The notes: generated from the sequence alone by a model not told the origin. 64,000 bases of DNA from Erysipelotrichaceae bacterium (GCA_017539025.1 JAFYHT010000071.1:1-64000); one strand, 5' to 3'; shown: positions 34,804-43,801, numbered from the stretch's first letter. Program-made: numbers and translations.

Positions 34804-35483
34804 TATCTTCCCTCCTGCAGGGTACCTTTTGCGGTATCCAGGAAATTATAGAAATAATCACTCGCCGTTCCCTGATCATCTTCATAGCTGCTGTCAAAAC
34901 GCAGTTTCCTGTATAAGAAAGCGATCGGATCGCAAATGATATCGGTGTGTTGGCCACAAAGGCATGGGTTGCCGATGTCTTTGCGGAAGTTCCAGTCAAA
35001 GCCGCATTCCAGCAATCCTTTTTCCAGCATCATCTCTCCCAGCTTCACACCGAGATAGATGGCGATCCTTTGCAGATCTTTTTCTGACTTCAGCCTATTT
35101 TTGATCGGACGGATATAGTTGATCAGCTGATCGATGCGATAGAATTCATTCTCGATCTTTGTGCCCAAAGCCTTTTCAGAGAACTTTTCAGCCTTTTCAC
35201 ACAAGGAATCCGGATCGAATCCCTTTACATAGTTCCTGCCGTTGTGTTTCTTGAAATAATCGGCTTTTCGCAATATCTCCTTGCTTATAGGAACAGCCTT
35301 TTCATCACCCTTGAATCCTTCGTGTTCCAGATCATAACGCAAAGAAGATAAAAGAAGATCCAGATAAGTCAGGGATGACATTCCTTCTGCCAGATAAAGC
35401 AGATTGTCCATCCTGATCTCCGGATATCTCTTCTCTACGAATTCCAGTTCTTCTTTATTCAGTCTCAGTCTGTTGCTGATCAT
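34803..35483 (-). CDS. Unknown soluble protein coupled to the MATE-ATPase fusion
   Basis: 226 residues, mainly helical and charged, no membrane segment or signal. The C-terminal third has NPCLCGQHTDIICDP, a Cys/His cluster that might bind a metal. I do not recognise the family. It is translated just before the MATE-ATPase gene with overlapping stop and start (TAATG), which usually marks partners made in fixed ratio. It could be a substrate-modifying or regulatory partner of the transporter. Confidence 0.75.
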   Translation of the reverse strand: MISNRLRLNKEELEFVEKRYPEIRMDNLLYLAEGMSSLTYLDLLLSSLRYDLEHEGFKGDEKAVPISKEILRKADYFKKHNGRNYVKGFDPDSLCEKAEKFSEKALGTKIENEFYRIDQLINYIRPIKNRLKSEKDLQRIAIYLGVKLGEMMLEKGLLECGFDWNFRKDIGNPCLCGQHTDIICDPIAFLYRKLRFDSSYEDDQGTASDYFYNFLDTAKGTLQEGR

Positions 35484-35501
35484 AACCTAATTTTACAACA
35501 T

Positions 35502-35663
35502 TACTCCTGTTTCAGATCATTTATGATGATGTTCATAGAGTTCCTGAAAACGGAAGAAAGCCAGATGTTCCTCTTCCTCTTCATACTCTTTTATCTTTTC
35601 AAGAGCTTCTTCATAACTGTATCCTTCCTTGAGAAGCTCTTCCAACATTTCTTCTTTATTCAC
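35502..35663 (-). CDS. Small acidic protein downstream of the PD-(D/E)XK gene
   Basis: 53 codons from a GTG whose bases overlap the upstream TGA stop (GTGA), or 48 from an ATG at 35648. The product is acidic and helical: EEMLEELLKEGYSYEEAL, then KIKEYEEEEEHLAFF. No Shine-Dalgarno of its own, consistent with coupling to the upstream gene. Similar short acidic ORFs follow some nuclease genes of this family, but that is an impression. Alternatively a chance frame; base composition favours coding. Confidence 0.5.
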
Positions 35664-36754
35664 TGATCAGATCCCATTATCTCTTCGCAGATCTTTGAAG
35701 CTTCATCCCTGCTCATACCGCTTTTCATGTAATAGGCAATGATCCTGTCTCTGCTTTCATTTATGCCTTCTGTCCAACCTTCCGCTTTACCTTCTTTCAG
35801 GCCTCTTTCTCTTCCTTCCTCTAAGCCCTTTTCTCTTCCTTCTTCCAGACCTTTTACTCTTCCTTCCTCCAGACCTCTTTCTCTTCCTTCTTCCAGGCCT
35901 TTTATCCTGCCTTCCTCGATACCTTTTTCGTTTGCCTCTTTGTAGATCGTCTCCCGATAGTACTTACTCCAGGAATATTCCATTTTTTCGCGTTCTTTCT
36001 CTTCGTCCCACTCTGTAAACAACATTCCGATTACCTCCGCTTTGTTTTTCAAAATGATATTTCTGATCTCAAATTTCTTTGGCATCTTCATTATAGCAGA
36101 ATCGATCGATGTTCTCAGGTCTGCACCCTTTTCTTTTTCAGCTCTTACCTGTGCTACGAACCAGCTGTACTCAGACAATATCTGACAGGAAGAAAGCAGC
36201 CTGCTGTTATGCCCATAGTTGATATTGACCATCCTGACTTTTACTTCCACGCTATGTTCTTCTTTTTTCGCAAAACTGTCAGAAAGGCTCAGAATGATCT
36301 CATCAGAAAAATCCTTCCTTCCGTTGTAGAAAACGATCAGCCTTGGTTCAGGAAGAATGATGCGATCCGAAGTAAAAAGAGATTGCTTGCTTTTTTCAAT
36401 ATAGGCCTCATAAAGCCGAAAGAGATAGATCCCCATTCTGATCGGCATATTTTCCGAAAATGTTGACTGATGTTCGTAGATGTTCATCTGGTCATCGATC
36501 AGAAAAGATACATCATTCCTTCTTCCCATGAAGATGAAATCGCCGATCGTATTGAACACGATCTCTTCCGGATCAGAAAGATCCGAACCATTCACGCCAT
36601 TGAACAGATCCAGCGCATACTTCTTGTTGCTTCCGAAAAGGAACGCAAAGAAACGGTCCTTATAACGCCGATTGACATTTCCCTGAGGTTCATTTGGATA
36701 CTGATCATCTCCTCTGATCTGATCCGATAGGATTTCTATATCCTGCTTTGTCAA
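35660..36754 (-). CDS. PD-(D/E)XK nuclease-family 'transposase'/Rpn-like protein
   Basis: 364 residues from a TTG codon at 36754. The catalytic region reads GRRNDVSFLIDDQMNIYEHQ (Asp, then Glu-x-Gln, the PD-(D/E)XK core seen in Rpn/transposase-31-like proteins), preceded by YKDRFFAFLFGS and NGVNGSDLSDPEEI. The tail (about residues 280-345) contains seven octapeptide repeats of the GLEEGRER type. Rpn proteins nick DNA and promote RecA-independent recombination; others have unknown roles. A frameshift may separate the true start from the body: see the leader ORF at 36751-36777. Confidence 0.8.
   Translation of the reverse strand: MTKQDIEILSDQIRGDDQYPNEPQGNVNRRYKDRFFAFLFGSNKKYALDLFNGVNGSDLSDPEEIVFNTIGDFIFMGRRNDVSFLIDDQMNIYEHQSTFSENMPIRMGIYLFRLYEAYIEKSKQSLFTSDRIILPEPRLIVFYNGRKDFSDEIILSLSDSFAKKEEHSVEVKVRMVNINYGHNSRLLSSCQILSEYSWFVAQVRAEKEKGADLRTSIDSAIMKMPKKFEIRNIILKNKAEVIGMLFTEWDEEKEREKMEYSWSKYYRETIYKEANEKGIEEGRIKGLEEGRERGLEEGRVKGLEEGREKGLEEGRERGLKEGKAEGWTEGINESRDRIIAYYMKSGMSRDEASKICEEIMGSDQ
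35762..35923 (-). repeat. 24-base tandem repeats encoding GLEEGRxx octapeptides
   Basis: About seven imperfect copies of a 24-base unit within the C-terminus of the nuclease-family gene. Units differ mainly at the seventh and eighth codons. The resulting coil is strongly charged. Copy number is likely to vary between strains. Confidence 0.8.
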
Positions 36755-36777
36755 TGTAAAATATCACTTTGGTACAT
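36751..36777 (-). CDS. Leader ORF or frameshifted start of the nuclease-family gene
   Basis: AGGAGG (36790-36785) lies exactly seven bases before an ATG at 36777 that reads only MYQSDILH before TGA. That TGA overlaps the TTG start of the main frame (TTGA). Either translation of this octapeptide is coupled to the main gene, or one T has been lost from the TTTT tract: with five T the frame would read MYQSDIFTLTKQDIEI and join the main protein. The main frame has no good ribosome site of its own. Confidence 0.55.
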   Translation of the reverse strand: MYQSDILH

Positions 36778-36901
36778 TTCTATACCTCCTGATCATTATT
36801 CGCAAAAAACACAGGCAATACCTTAAACAAATTGAAAAAACACAACTTTTTATCATTTAACATCTATAAAAACGGAACTTTTGATACGTTACAATGGAAA
36901 T

Positions 36902-38764
36902 ATGAAGAAGATCATTTTTCTCTTTGCGGTTCTTATGATCCTGTGTTCCTGCACAGTCAAAGAAGAAGACGAAGCGACAAAGATCCTGAGATCCATGACC
37001 CTGGAAGAAAAGGCAGCCCAGATGCTGGTGCCGTCATTTCGTTATGACGAATATATCTCTTCAGATGATTTTTCTTTTCTGACCAAGATGAATGAAGAAT
37101 ATGAAAAACTGATCTCGCGATACGGTTTCGGGGGTATCATCCTTTTCTCCGGAAACCTGAAAGATATCGAACAAAGCAGAAAACTGATCAGCGATTTCAA
37201 TAGGATCAACGAAGAAAACGGACACCTCCCTTATCTGATCTGTACTGATCAGGAAGGAGGAACTGTCAGAAGGCTTTCCTTTGGAACATATATGCCGGGA
37301 AACATGGCCTTAGGTGCCAACGGAAATGAAGAAGATATCTATACATGCGCATCGATCATGGCTGATGAATTATCGTCATTAGGCATCAATACCGATCTGG
37401 CACCTGTCGTTGACATCAACAACGATCCAGACAATCCTGTCATCGGGATCCGATCTTTTTCCGATGATCCGGATACTGTTGCCTTATTATCCAAACCTTA
37501 TATTCAGGCACTGAAAGATAAAAACATCATCTCAACACTTAAACACTTTCCCGGACACGGGGATACCGACGCCGATTCTCACAGCGAACTTCCATTGATC
37601 GAAAAGACCTTTGAAGAGATCAGAGATTTTGAACTGATCCCTTTCATGAAAGGCATTGAAGCAGGATGCGACATGGTGATGGTCGGACATATCCAGTTCC
37701 CCAATATCGATGATGAGACCTATCATTCTTTCCAGGGTATCGATATCACGTTGCCTGCAACATTTTCAGAAAAGATCGTCAAAGGAATACTCAGGGACGA
37801 AATGAAATTCGATGGTGTCGTCATCTCCGATTCCCTTGCCATGGTACCGATATGGAAGTACTTCAAAGCGAAAGATGCCGCAAGACTTGCGATCAATGCC
37901 GGAGTGGATATCTTACTGATGCCGATCGAAGATTCAGGAGATGTGTCCATGTATGTCTCCAGACTTTCTCACTATGTGAAAATGATATGTCAGCTCGTAG
38001 AAGAAAAACAGATCAGTGAATCCAGGATCGATGAAGCTGTTTATCGCATCATCAGACTGAAGATCGATCACGGACTTCTGTCAGAAGACAAAGAAGAAAA
38101 ACAGATCGAGATCGGATCTCATGAACATCATCTGATAGAGATGGAGATCGCTGAAAACGCGATCACTCTGATCAGGAATAATGATGTCCTTCCTTTGAAA
38201 GAAAAAGACAAGATCCTGATCCTTTGTCCGGAATACAGACAGGTCAATTCGATCGAATATGCGATCGATCTGCTGATAGAAAAAGAAATATTAAACAGCG
38301 ACAAAAACATCACCATCCACTGTTACCACGATGATCTTTATGAGAGATCTTTCAGAAAGAATATCCTTCCCTTATTGAAGGATCAAGATAAGATCCTGAT
38401 CGTTTCATCGATGTATGGCAGCAGCTATCTCAACTCCATGAGAGCTTCTTTCATCGACAGAGTCCTGGAATACTCCGTTGAAAACGATATCCCAAGCATC
38501 CTGCTTTCTTCCGAGCTTCCTTATGACCTCTCCCGCTTTGAAAGTGACGGCGCACTGGCGTGTTACTATGCCTTAGGCAAAGACGATCCTTCGCAAGGTT
38601 ATGCCCCGAATCTCATCGCCGCCATTCTTGTCGCATATAATGACGTTTCACCAAAAGGAAAACTGCCGGTCGATATCCCTGAGATCATCCTTGAAGAGGG
38701 CATCTGCTCCTACAGTAAAAAAACAGCCTACGAGAGAGGCTGTTTCATGACATATGATGATTGA
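36902..38764 (+). CDS. nagZ: Beta-N-acetylhexosaminidase, GH3 family, lipoprotein
   Basis: 620 residues from ATG at 36902. The signal MKKIIFLFAVLMILCSC ends in a lipobox, so it is anchored outside the membrane like Bacillus NagZ/YbbD. The GH3 catalytic domain has the NagZ signature LKHFPGHGDTDADSH and the nucleophile Asp in GVVISDSLAM; CTDQEGGTVRRL is the substrate loop. A C-terminal domain of about 220 residues (from LPLKEKDKILILC) is the GH3 C-domain. It releases N-acetylglucosamine from peptidoglycan fragments or glycans. Only TGGAAAT precedes the start, a weak ribosome site. Confidence 0.92.
   Translation: MKKIIFLFAVLMILCSCTVKEEDEATKILRSMTLEEKAAQMLVPSFRYDEYISSDDFSFLTKMNEEYEKLISRYGFGGIILFSGNLKDIEQSRKLISDFNRINEENGHLPYLICTDQEGGTVRRLSFGTYMPGNMALGANGNEEDIYTCASIMADELSSLGINTDLAPVVDINNDPDNPVIGIRSFSDDPDTVALLSKPYIQALKDKNIISTLKHFPGHGDTDADSHSELPLIEKTFEEIRDFELIPFMKGIEAGCDMVMVGHIQFPNIDDETYHSFQGIDITLPATFSEKIVKGILRDEMKFDGVVISDSLAMVPIWKYFKAKDAARLAINAGVDILLMPIEDSGDVSMYVSRLSHYVKMICQLVEEKQISESRIDEAVYRIIRLKIDHGLLSEDKEEKQIEIGSHEHHLIEMEIAENAITLIRNNDVLPLKEKDKILILCPEYRQVNSIEYAIDLLIEKEILNSDKNITIHCYHDDLYERSFRKNILPLLKDQDKILIVSSMYGSSYLNSMRASFIDRVLEYSVENDIPSILLSSELPYDLSRFESDGALACYYALGKDDPSQGYAPNLIAAILVAYNDVSPKGKLPVDIPEIILEEGICSYSKKTAYERGCFMTYDD
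38717..38745 (-). terminator. Minus-strand terminator embedded in the nagZ 3' end
   Basis: AAACAGCCT and AGGCTGTTT form a nine-pair stem with a seven-base loop; on the minus strand it is followed by seven T. It ends the convergent membrane-protein transcript but lies inside the last codons of nagZ. Confidence 0.8.
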
Positions 38765-38768
38765 TCGT

Positions 38769-39320
38769 TTATTCGATCTCGATTGACATCCTGAACAGGA
38801 TGATGCATGTGATGATCGCAGTGACCAGCGCTGCGCCACCAGCGATCGTAAGGATGATCGACAATACTTCAAGCGGCAGAGTATCGATAAACAGAGATAC
38901 TGCCTGGAAAAGGATATATACGACCAGATAAACGATCTTCAATACACCAAGGTTCCCCGTAAGGGCAGATCCGTAATCCTTTCCGATCTTCTGAAGAAGA
39001 CCCAGGATCAGGAGGATGTAAAGCGTTGTCGCTACTGTCGTTCCGATCTCAAGATACTTTACATCAAAGTTGAGATCGAAATCGATCAGTTCCGTCACCC
39101 ACAAGGCTGCACTCAATATCGCAAGAAGGAATGCACCCCACTTATACCACGGCTTTCCTTTGACATAATCTCCCAGCATTCCGCATCCGAAGAAGATCAT
39201 GATCCAGCCGATGAAGTCCGGAGTGATATTGATCTTTGTATTTCCTGAAGTCAGGTTCACGTTTACCAGCGTAAACAGGAATCCCAACGCAATCAATCTG
39301 ATACCTTTTTTGATATTCAT
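38769..39320 (-). CDS. Six-helix membrane protein of unknown function
   Basis: 183 residues from the ATG at 39320, chosen for AAAGGAAG nine bases upstream. About five to six hydrophobic segments; the first loop TKINITPDFIGWIMIFFGCG has the look of a recurring Firmicutes small membrane family. No catalytic motifs. It stands alone, convergent with nagZ. A remaining stretch 39321-39444 contains no recognised gene. Confidence 0.75.
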   Translation of the reverse strand: MNIKKGIRLIALGFLFTLVNVNLTSGNTKINITPDFIGWIMIFFGCGMLGDYVKGKPWYKWGAFLLAILSAALWVTELIDFDLNFDVKYLEIGTTVATTLYILLILGLLQKIGKDYGSALTGNLGVLKIVYLVVYILFQAVSLFIDTLPLEVLSIILTIAGGAALVTAIITCIILFRMSIEIE

Positions 39321-39444
39321 GTTAATACTTCCTTTGTAATACAGGCTGACCTTTATGGGGCAAGCGATATTCATTTTACTATAAAAAAGAAAAGAGATGT
39401 CAACTTTTTCATCTCTTTTCCTTTTATTTTCGGATCAATTCAGC

Positions 39445-42400
39445 TTAAGCCTGAACCAATTCCTCTTCTTTTTCTTCTTTTTCTTCCTCCTTGTTTCTTG
39501 TGAAGTAAGCCATCAGCAGATTGAATACTGCGATGATCACCATGATGATCGTATATCTGTCCTTCCATACCATCGGATTTCTCATATCCTCTGTCAGGAT
39601 GAAGACGATGACTGACAGGATCGCAGGGATCATACCCAGGAACTTGTTGTGGTTTCTCTTGTATTCCTTGTTTTCCTCTTCTTCCTCTTCGTTTTCTTCT
39701 TTCTTGTTGAAGAAGCTGATGATCATGCCTAATGCAGTGAGGATCGTGATGATCGAAGCGATCAGATTGAACAGAGCCCAGCTCTTTTCATTCTCTTCGA
39801 CATAAGCCATCGGGATCGCATCTTCCTTGATCGTGACTTCTGCTGTTTCCACCTCAGGGATCAAAGCCTCAGCTGTTTCGATTTCCGGTTCTTCGGGGTT
39901 TGAAACCGGGTTTGTAGGAGTTGGTGCTGAAGGCTTTGGTCCTTCCGGTGTATCTTCAGTAACTGTTTCCGGAATGGAAACTGCGTTGAATACTGCTGTA
40001 TAAGTTACATCGCCTTTGACTGTTTCCAGTTCAGGAGTCCAGCCTTTGAATGTGTAAGTGTAAGCACTGTCTGCTGCCTTGATCGGAGTAGTTGAATCGA
40101 ATGTCGGCATCGTACCGTATTTGACTTCTTCGTCTGTTTCAAGAACTGTACCATTCTCGTTGACCCATGTGACAGTATAGCGGTTGATCTCGAAGGAACC
40201 CTTGATGACGACATCTTCATCGATCATGCTGAAGTCTTCGTGATCCCAACCGGAGAAGGTGTAGCCTTCCAGTTCAGGTGCGTTTTCGATCGAAACTAAT
40301 GCGTTGTATTCGAATGTCTTGCCTTCAGGAAGTTCTGGAGCGTTCTCTGGAACATCCCCTTCATACTCGTATCTGACTTCATGAGAGTTGATCGTCCAAT
40401 GACCCTTGATCACTACATCTTCATCATCCATTGTGAAGTTTTCATGATCCCATCCGGAGAAGGTGTAACCTTCCATCTTGAGTGAGTCTGCAACTTTGAC
40501 ATCTGAGAGATATTCGTATTTTTCTTCTTTTGGAAGTTCTGGAGCGTTCTGCGGAACTTCGCCATCAAATTCGTAAGATACTTTATGAGTGTTGATCGTC
40601 CATGAACCTCTGATGACGACATCGTTGTCGATCATATCGAAGTCTTCCTTGTCCCAACCTGAGAAGGTGTAACCCTTCATCGTCGGAGCTTCTTCGATCA
40701 TGACCTTTGCGTTGTAGTCATATTCTTTTGTCTCAGGAGCCTTCGGTGCGTCTTTCGGAGCGTTGTCATACTCGTAAGAGACTTTGTGTGAGTTGATCGT
40801 CCATGAACCTGTGATGATCTCATCAGCATCGCCAAGCTGGAAATCTTTGTGATCCCAACCCTGGAAAGTGTAACCTTCCATCTTCGGAGAGCCTGCAACC
40901 TTTACTTCGTCATTGTACTTATAATCCTTGTCTTCAGGTAAAGCCGGAGCATTTGCCGGGCTTCCTTCAGCGTAACGGTAGCTTACCTTATGGGAATTGA
41001 TCGTCCAATGACCCTTGATCACTACATCTTCGTCGATCATGTTGAAGTCTTTGTGATCCCAACCGCTGAATGTATAACCTTCGATGTTTCCGATTTCAAT
41101 GATCTTTACTTCATCCTGATATTTGTATGTTTCTGCCTTAGGAGCTTTTGGAGCCTTTGCAGGAACATCGCCTTCGTATTCGTATCTGACTTCATGAGAG
41201 TTGATGGTCCAGGAACCCTTGATCACTACATCTTCATCATCCATTGTGAAGTTTTCATGATCCCATCCTGAGAAGGTGTAACCTTCCATCTTCGGAGCGT
41301 CTTCAACCTTTACTTCTGCGTTGAATTCATATTCCTTTGCTTCCGGAGCAGCCGGTGCGTTTTCCGGAGCGTTTTCGTACTCGTAAGAGACATTGTGCTT
41401 ATTGATTGTCCAGGAACCCTTGATGACTACGTTGCCGTCGATCATCTTGAAGTTTTCCTTGTCCCAGCCCGAGAATGTGTAACCCTTCATCTGCGGAGCT
41501 TTCTCGATCATGACATCTGCGTTGAATTCATAATCTTTTGCTTCAGGAGCTTTTGGAGCACCTGCAGGGATCTCGCCTTCGTATTCATATGATACTGTGT
41601 GAGAATTGATCGTCCATGATCCTCTGATCACGACATCTTCATCATCCATCGTGAAGTCTTCGTGATCCCAACCGGAGAAGGTGTAACCTTCCATCTTCGG
41701 AGACTGCGCAACTGTGATGTTTTTCAGATAATCGTATGATGCTTCTTCCGGAAGTTCAGGAGCATTTTCCGGAACATTTCCAGTGTATTCGTATGAAACT
41801 TTGTACTGATTGACTTTCCAGGAACCCTTGATCATGACGCTCTGATCATCCATTGTGAAGTTTTCATGATCCCAGCCTGAGAAAGTGTATCCCTTTAATT
41901 CCGGAGCCTTAGCGATAATGACATCGGATCCGAATGCGTATTCTTTTGTTTCCGGTAATGCCGGAGCATTTTCCGGAGCGTTTTCGTAGCTGTAAGATAC
42001 ATTGTGCTTGTTGACATTGAAGCTGCCTGTGATCACTACATCATCGTCGATCATATCAATGTGATCCGTATCCCAACCGTTGAAGGTATGACCCTTTGCG
42101 GAAGCCGGACCAGCGATCTGAACTGACTGACCGTACTTGTATGTCTTATCTGCCGGGAGTCCAACGACATCTGCCGGAGCGTTTTCAATTCTGTAAGATA
42201 CCTTGTAGTTCTTGCGGCTGTAGTATACCTTGAGTGTTAAACCGGATTTTGCTACATCTTCAAGAGTGGATCTGCTTGCGTTAACTTCAAATCCTTTGTA
42301 TTCCTTGACTGTTGCTTTTGCGCTTGAACCGATCTTAGCACCGGATACTGTTTCAGTTTCCTTTAATGTATAGTTTCCATCAAGTCCTTCGACATAGTGT

Positions 42401-43617
42401 TCTACGTTGTATGAGACGCTGTATACTGCATAGACATGGTGGATCGTCTGATCGACTTTTTCATAAGTTGGAGCTAATGCCGGATAGACCTTTTCTGTTG
42501 AGATGATCTCACCATTGATCTGATCGCTCCAACCTTCAAACTTCATACCCTGCTTGTCGCCCGGATTGTATTTATAGAGTTCGTAATCTTCGAATACTTC
42601 CTCGTTCTTGATCGTCGTACCGTTTTCCTTGTGGTAGCTGATCGTTACGGAAGGCTGCCACATTGCGTAGACGTAGATCTGTTTCGTATTTCCGTATCCG
42701 ACTTCTTCAGCAGTGATCGTATACTTGTCTCCGTTCACGAATCTTCTGCCTGTTTCTAATTCTTCCCAGTGCAGGAATCTGTAATGAGATCTTGCGCTAG
42801 GTGTTTTGAATGTCTTTGAATAACTTGAGAATGTATTGATATTGGTAGCGCGGCTTGATCCGGTCGAGATGTTATCAACCAGGTTCATTTCAATGTGCGC
42901 TGCTTTCTTTTCTGTGTAGACCGGATGGACACTGATCGTTGTGTCATCTGTGAAGTCTTCGTATTTGAAGGTCAACGGAGCTTCGATCTTGTTCCCATTG
43001 CTGTCTGCCCATTCACCGGAGAATTCATATATGACATCGCCGATCGTAACTTTCTTTGAGTTGGCGATCATGTTGTTGAACTTTGCTACGCCAACTGTCC
43101 AGCTCGATAATTTTGCTGAGAGCGTTGAAGACTGGCTTGATTCTTTTGTCGTTCCATTTGTGTTTAATATGCCTTCGAAATGGAGTGTGACCTTGATCTG
43201 CTCTTTCTTAGGTGCTGCTTCTTCAACTGCTTCGACAACGGAACCCATTGCCGCGACTGATGAAGTTTCAAGGACCGGAGCTTCAACTTCGATCACGATC
43301 GTATCTTCGTTCTTGAGCTCTTCTTTCTTTTCTTCTTCTTTTACTTCGTTTTCGACAGGAGCTTTCTCTTCGTTCTGAGCTTCCTGCTTGACTTCTTCCT
43401 GTTTTGTTTCTTCTTTCTTTTCTTCAGCTACAGGAGCTTCTTCGATAACGATCGTTTCTTCCTGCTTCTGTTCTTCTTGTTCTGTCTGGATCGTTTCTAC
43501 GATCTCTTCTTTTATTTCTGTTTCCTCTTCTTCTGCGTAAACTGCACTCGGGATCGTGTTGACGATCAGTAATGCGGATAATGCGATAGTGAATAACTTG
43601 TTGACTGTCTTTTTCAT
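39445..43617 (-). CDS. Large repeat surface protein with SHIRT-like repeats and C-terminal membrane segments
   Basis: 1390 residues. A Sec signal (cleavage after PSAVYA, residue 28) precedes a Glu/Lys-rich linker (about 29-120). Then come InlB/Flg_new-type beta repeats (KGW or EGWSD patterns, about 140-465), ten tandem 67-68 residue repeats (470-1146) with the consensus HKVSYEYxGxVPENAP ... GYTFSGWDHENF ... VVIKGSW resembling the SHIRT domain of streptococcal adhesins, and one more InlB-like repeat. The tail has three hydrophobic segments (SWALFNLIASIITILTALG; FLGMIPAILSVIVFIL; IIMVIIAVFNLLMAYF) and an acidic end, not an LPXTG signal. An adhesin or cell-envelope stalk is likely. Confidence 0.9.
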   Translation of the reverse strand: MKKTVNKLFTIALSALLIVNTIPSAVYAEEEETEIKEEIVETIQTEQEEQKQEETIVIEEAPVAEEKKEETKQEEVKQEAQNEEKAPVENEVKEEEKKEELKNEDTIVIEVEAPVLETSSVAAMGSVVEAVEEAAPKKEQIKVTLHFEGILNTNGTTKESSQSSTLSAKLSSWTVGVAKFNNMIANSKKVTIGDVIYEFSGEWADSNGNKIEAPLTFKYEDFTDDTTISVHPVYTEKKAAHIEMNLVDNISTGSSRATNINTFSSYSKTFKTPSARSHYRFLHWEELETGRRFVNGDKYTITAEEVGYGNTKQIYVYAMWQPSVTISYHKENGTTIKNEEVFEDYELYKYNPGDKQGMKFEGWSDQINGEIISTEKVYPALAPTYEKVDQTIHHVYAVYSVSYNVEHYVEGLDGNYTLKETETVSGAKIGSSAKATVKEYKGFEVNASRSTLEDVAKSGLTLKVYYSRKNYKVSYRIENAPADVVGLPADKTYKYGQSVQIAGPASAKGHTFNGWDTDHIDMIDDDVVITGSFNVNKHNVSYSYENAPENAPALPETKEYAFGSDVIIAKAPELKGYTFSGWDHENFTMDDQSVMIKGSWKVNQYKVSYEYTGNVPENAPELPEEASYDYLKNITVAQSPKMEGYTFSGWDHEDFTMDDEDVVIRGSWTINSHTVSYEYEGEIPAGAPKAPEAKDYEFNADVMIEKAPQMKGYTFSGWDKENFKMIDGNVVIKGSWTINKHNVSYEYENAPENAPAAPEAKEYEFNAEVKVEDAPKMEGYTFSGWDHENFTMDDEDVVIKGSWTINSHEVRYEYEGDVPAKAPKAPKAETYKYQDEVKIIEIGNIEGYTFSGWDHKDFNMIDEDVVIKGHWTINSHKVSYRYAEGSPANAPALPEDKDYKYNDEVKVAGSPKMEGYTFQGWDHKDFQLGDADEIITGSWTINSHKVSYEYDNAPKDAPKAPETKEYDYNAKVMIEEAPTMKGYTFSGWDKEDFDMIDNDVVIRGSWTINTHKVSYEFDGEVPQNAPELPKEEKYEYLSDVKVADSLKMEGYTFSGWDHENFTMDDEDVVIKGHWTINSHEVRYEYEGDVPENAPELPEGKTFEYNALVSIENAPELEGYTFSGWDHEDFSMIDEDVVIKGSFEINRYTVTWVNENGTVLETDEEVKYGTMPTFDSTTPIKAADSAYTYTFKGWTPELETVKGDVTYTAVFNAVSIPETVTEDTPEGPKPSAPTPTNPVSNPEEPEIETAEALIPEVETAEVTIKEDAIPMAYVEENEKSWALFNLIASIITILTALGMIISFFNKKEENEEEEEENKEYKRNHNKFLGMIPAILSVIVFILTEDMRNPMVWKDRYTIIMVIIAVFNLLMAYFTRNKEEEKEEKEEELVQA
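40180..42210 (-). repeat. Ten tandem ~203-base repeats (SHIRT-like domains)
   Basis: Each unit encodes 67-68 residues ending ITGSW/IKGSW-TINS. Some neighbouring blocks are almost identical at DNA level (for example the GYTFSGWDHENFTMDDEDVV blocks near 40440 and 41250), so recombination can change copy number. Fixed features are the Trp in GW, the Pro-rich NAPxLPE segment and a Gly-Tyr-Thr-Phe strand. Confidence 0.9.
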
Positions 43618-43655
43618 CAGTTTTTCCTCCTACACCTGTAGTTTACGGGTTGGAT

Positions 43656-43684
43656 ATCATAAGAATCAGTCTAAAACCAGTCAA
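43656..43684 (-). promoter_or_regulatory. Promoter of the surface-protein gene
   Basis: On the minus strand TTGACT (43684-43679), 17-base spacer, TATGAT (43661-43656). The ribosome site TAGGAGGAAAAAC ends a few bases before the ATG at 43617. Near-consensus, so strong expression is expected. Confidence 0.8.
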
Positions 43685-43750
43685 TATAAGGGTTAATATA
43701 TATATTTATTAGATTATTTATAGACTTAGAGATATATAAATACTTGATTC

Positions 43751-43801
43751 TTGTATACTTCAGATCCTTATGTATAATAAAAATAGAACGATATTCTATT
43801 T
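43751..43801 (+). promoter_or_regulatory. tetR promoter with palindromic operator
   Basis: TTGTAT (43751-43756), 16-base spacer, TATAAT (43773-43778). Directly after it lies a perfect inverted repeat, AAATAGAA at 43781-43788 and TTCTATTT at 43794-43801 with a five-base centre, covering the expected transcription start. The geometry suits a TetR dimer repressing its own gene. Confidence 0.7.

Noticed and set aside
35762-35923. Tandem repeats taken as a CRISPR array
   Set aside because: The units are contiguous 24-base in-frame coding repeats with no spacers, and no cas genes are nearby.
40990-43378. Plus-strand open frames inside the surface-protein gene
   Set aside because: They recur with the repeat period and are complements of the repeat codons, with no ribosome sites.
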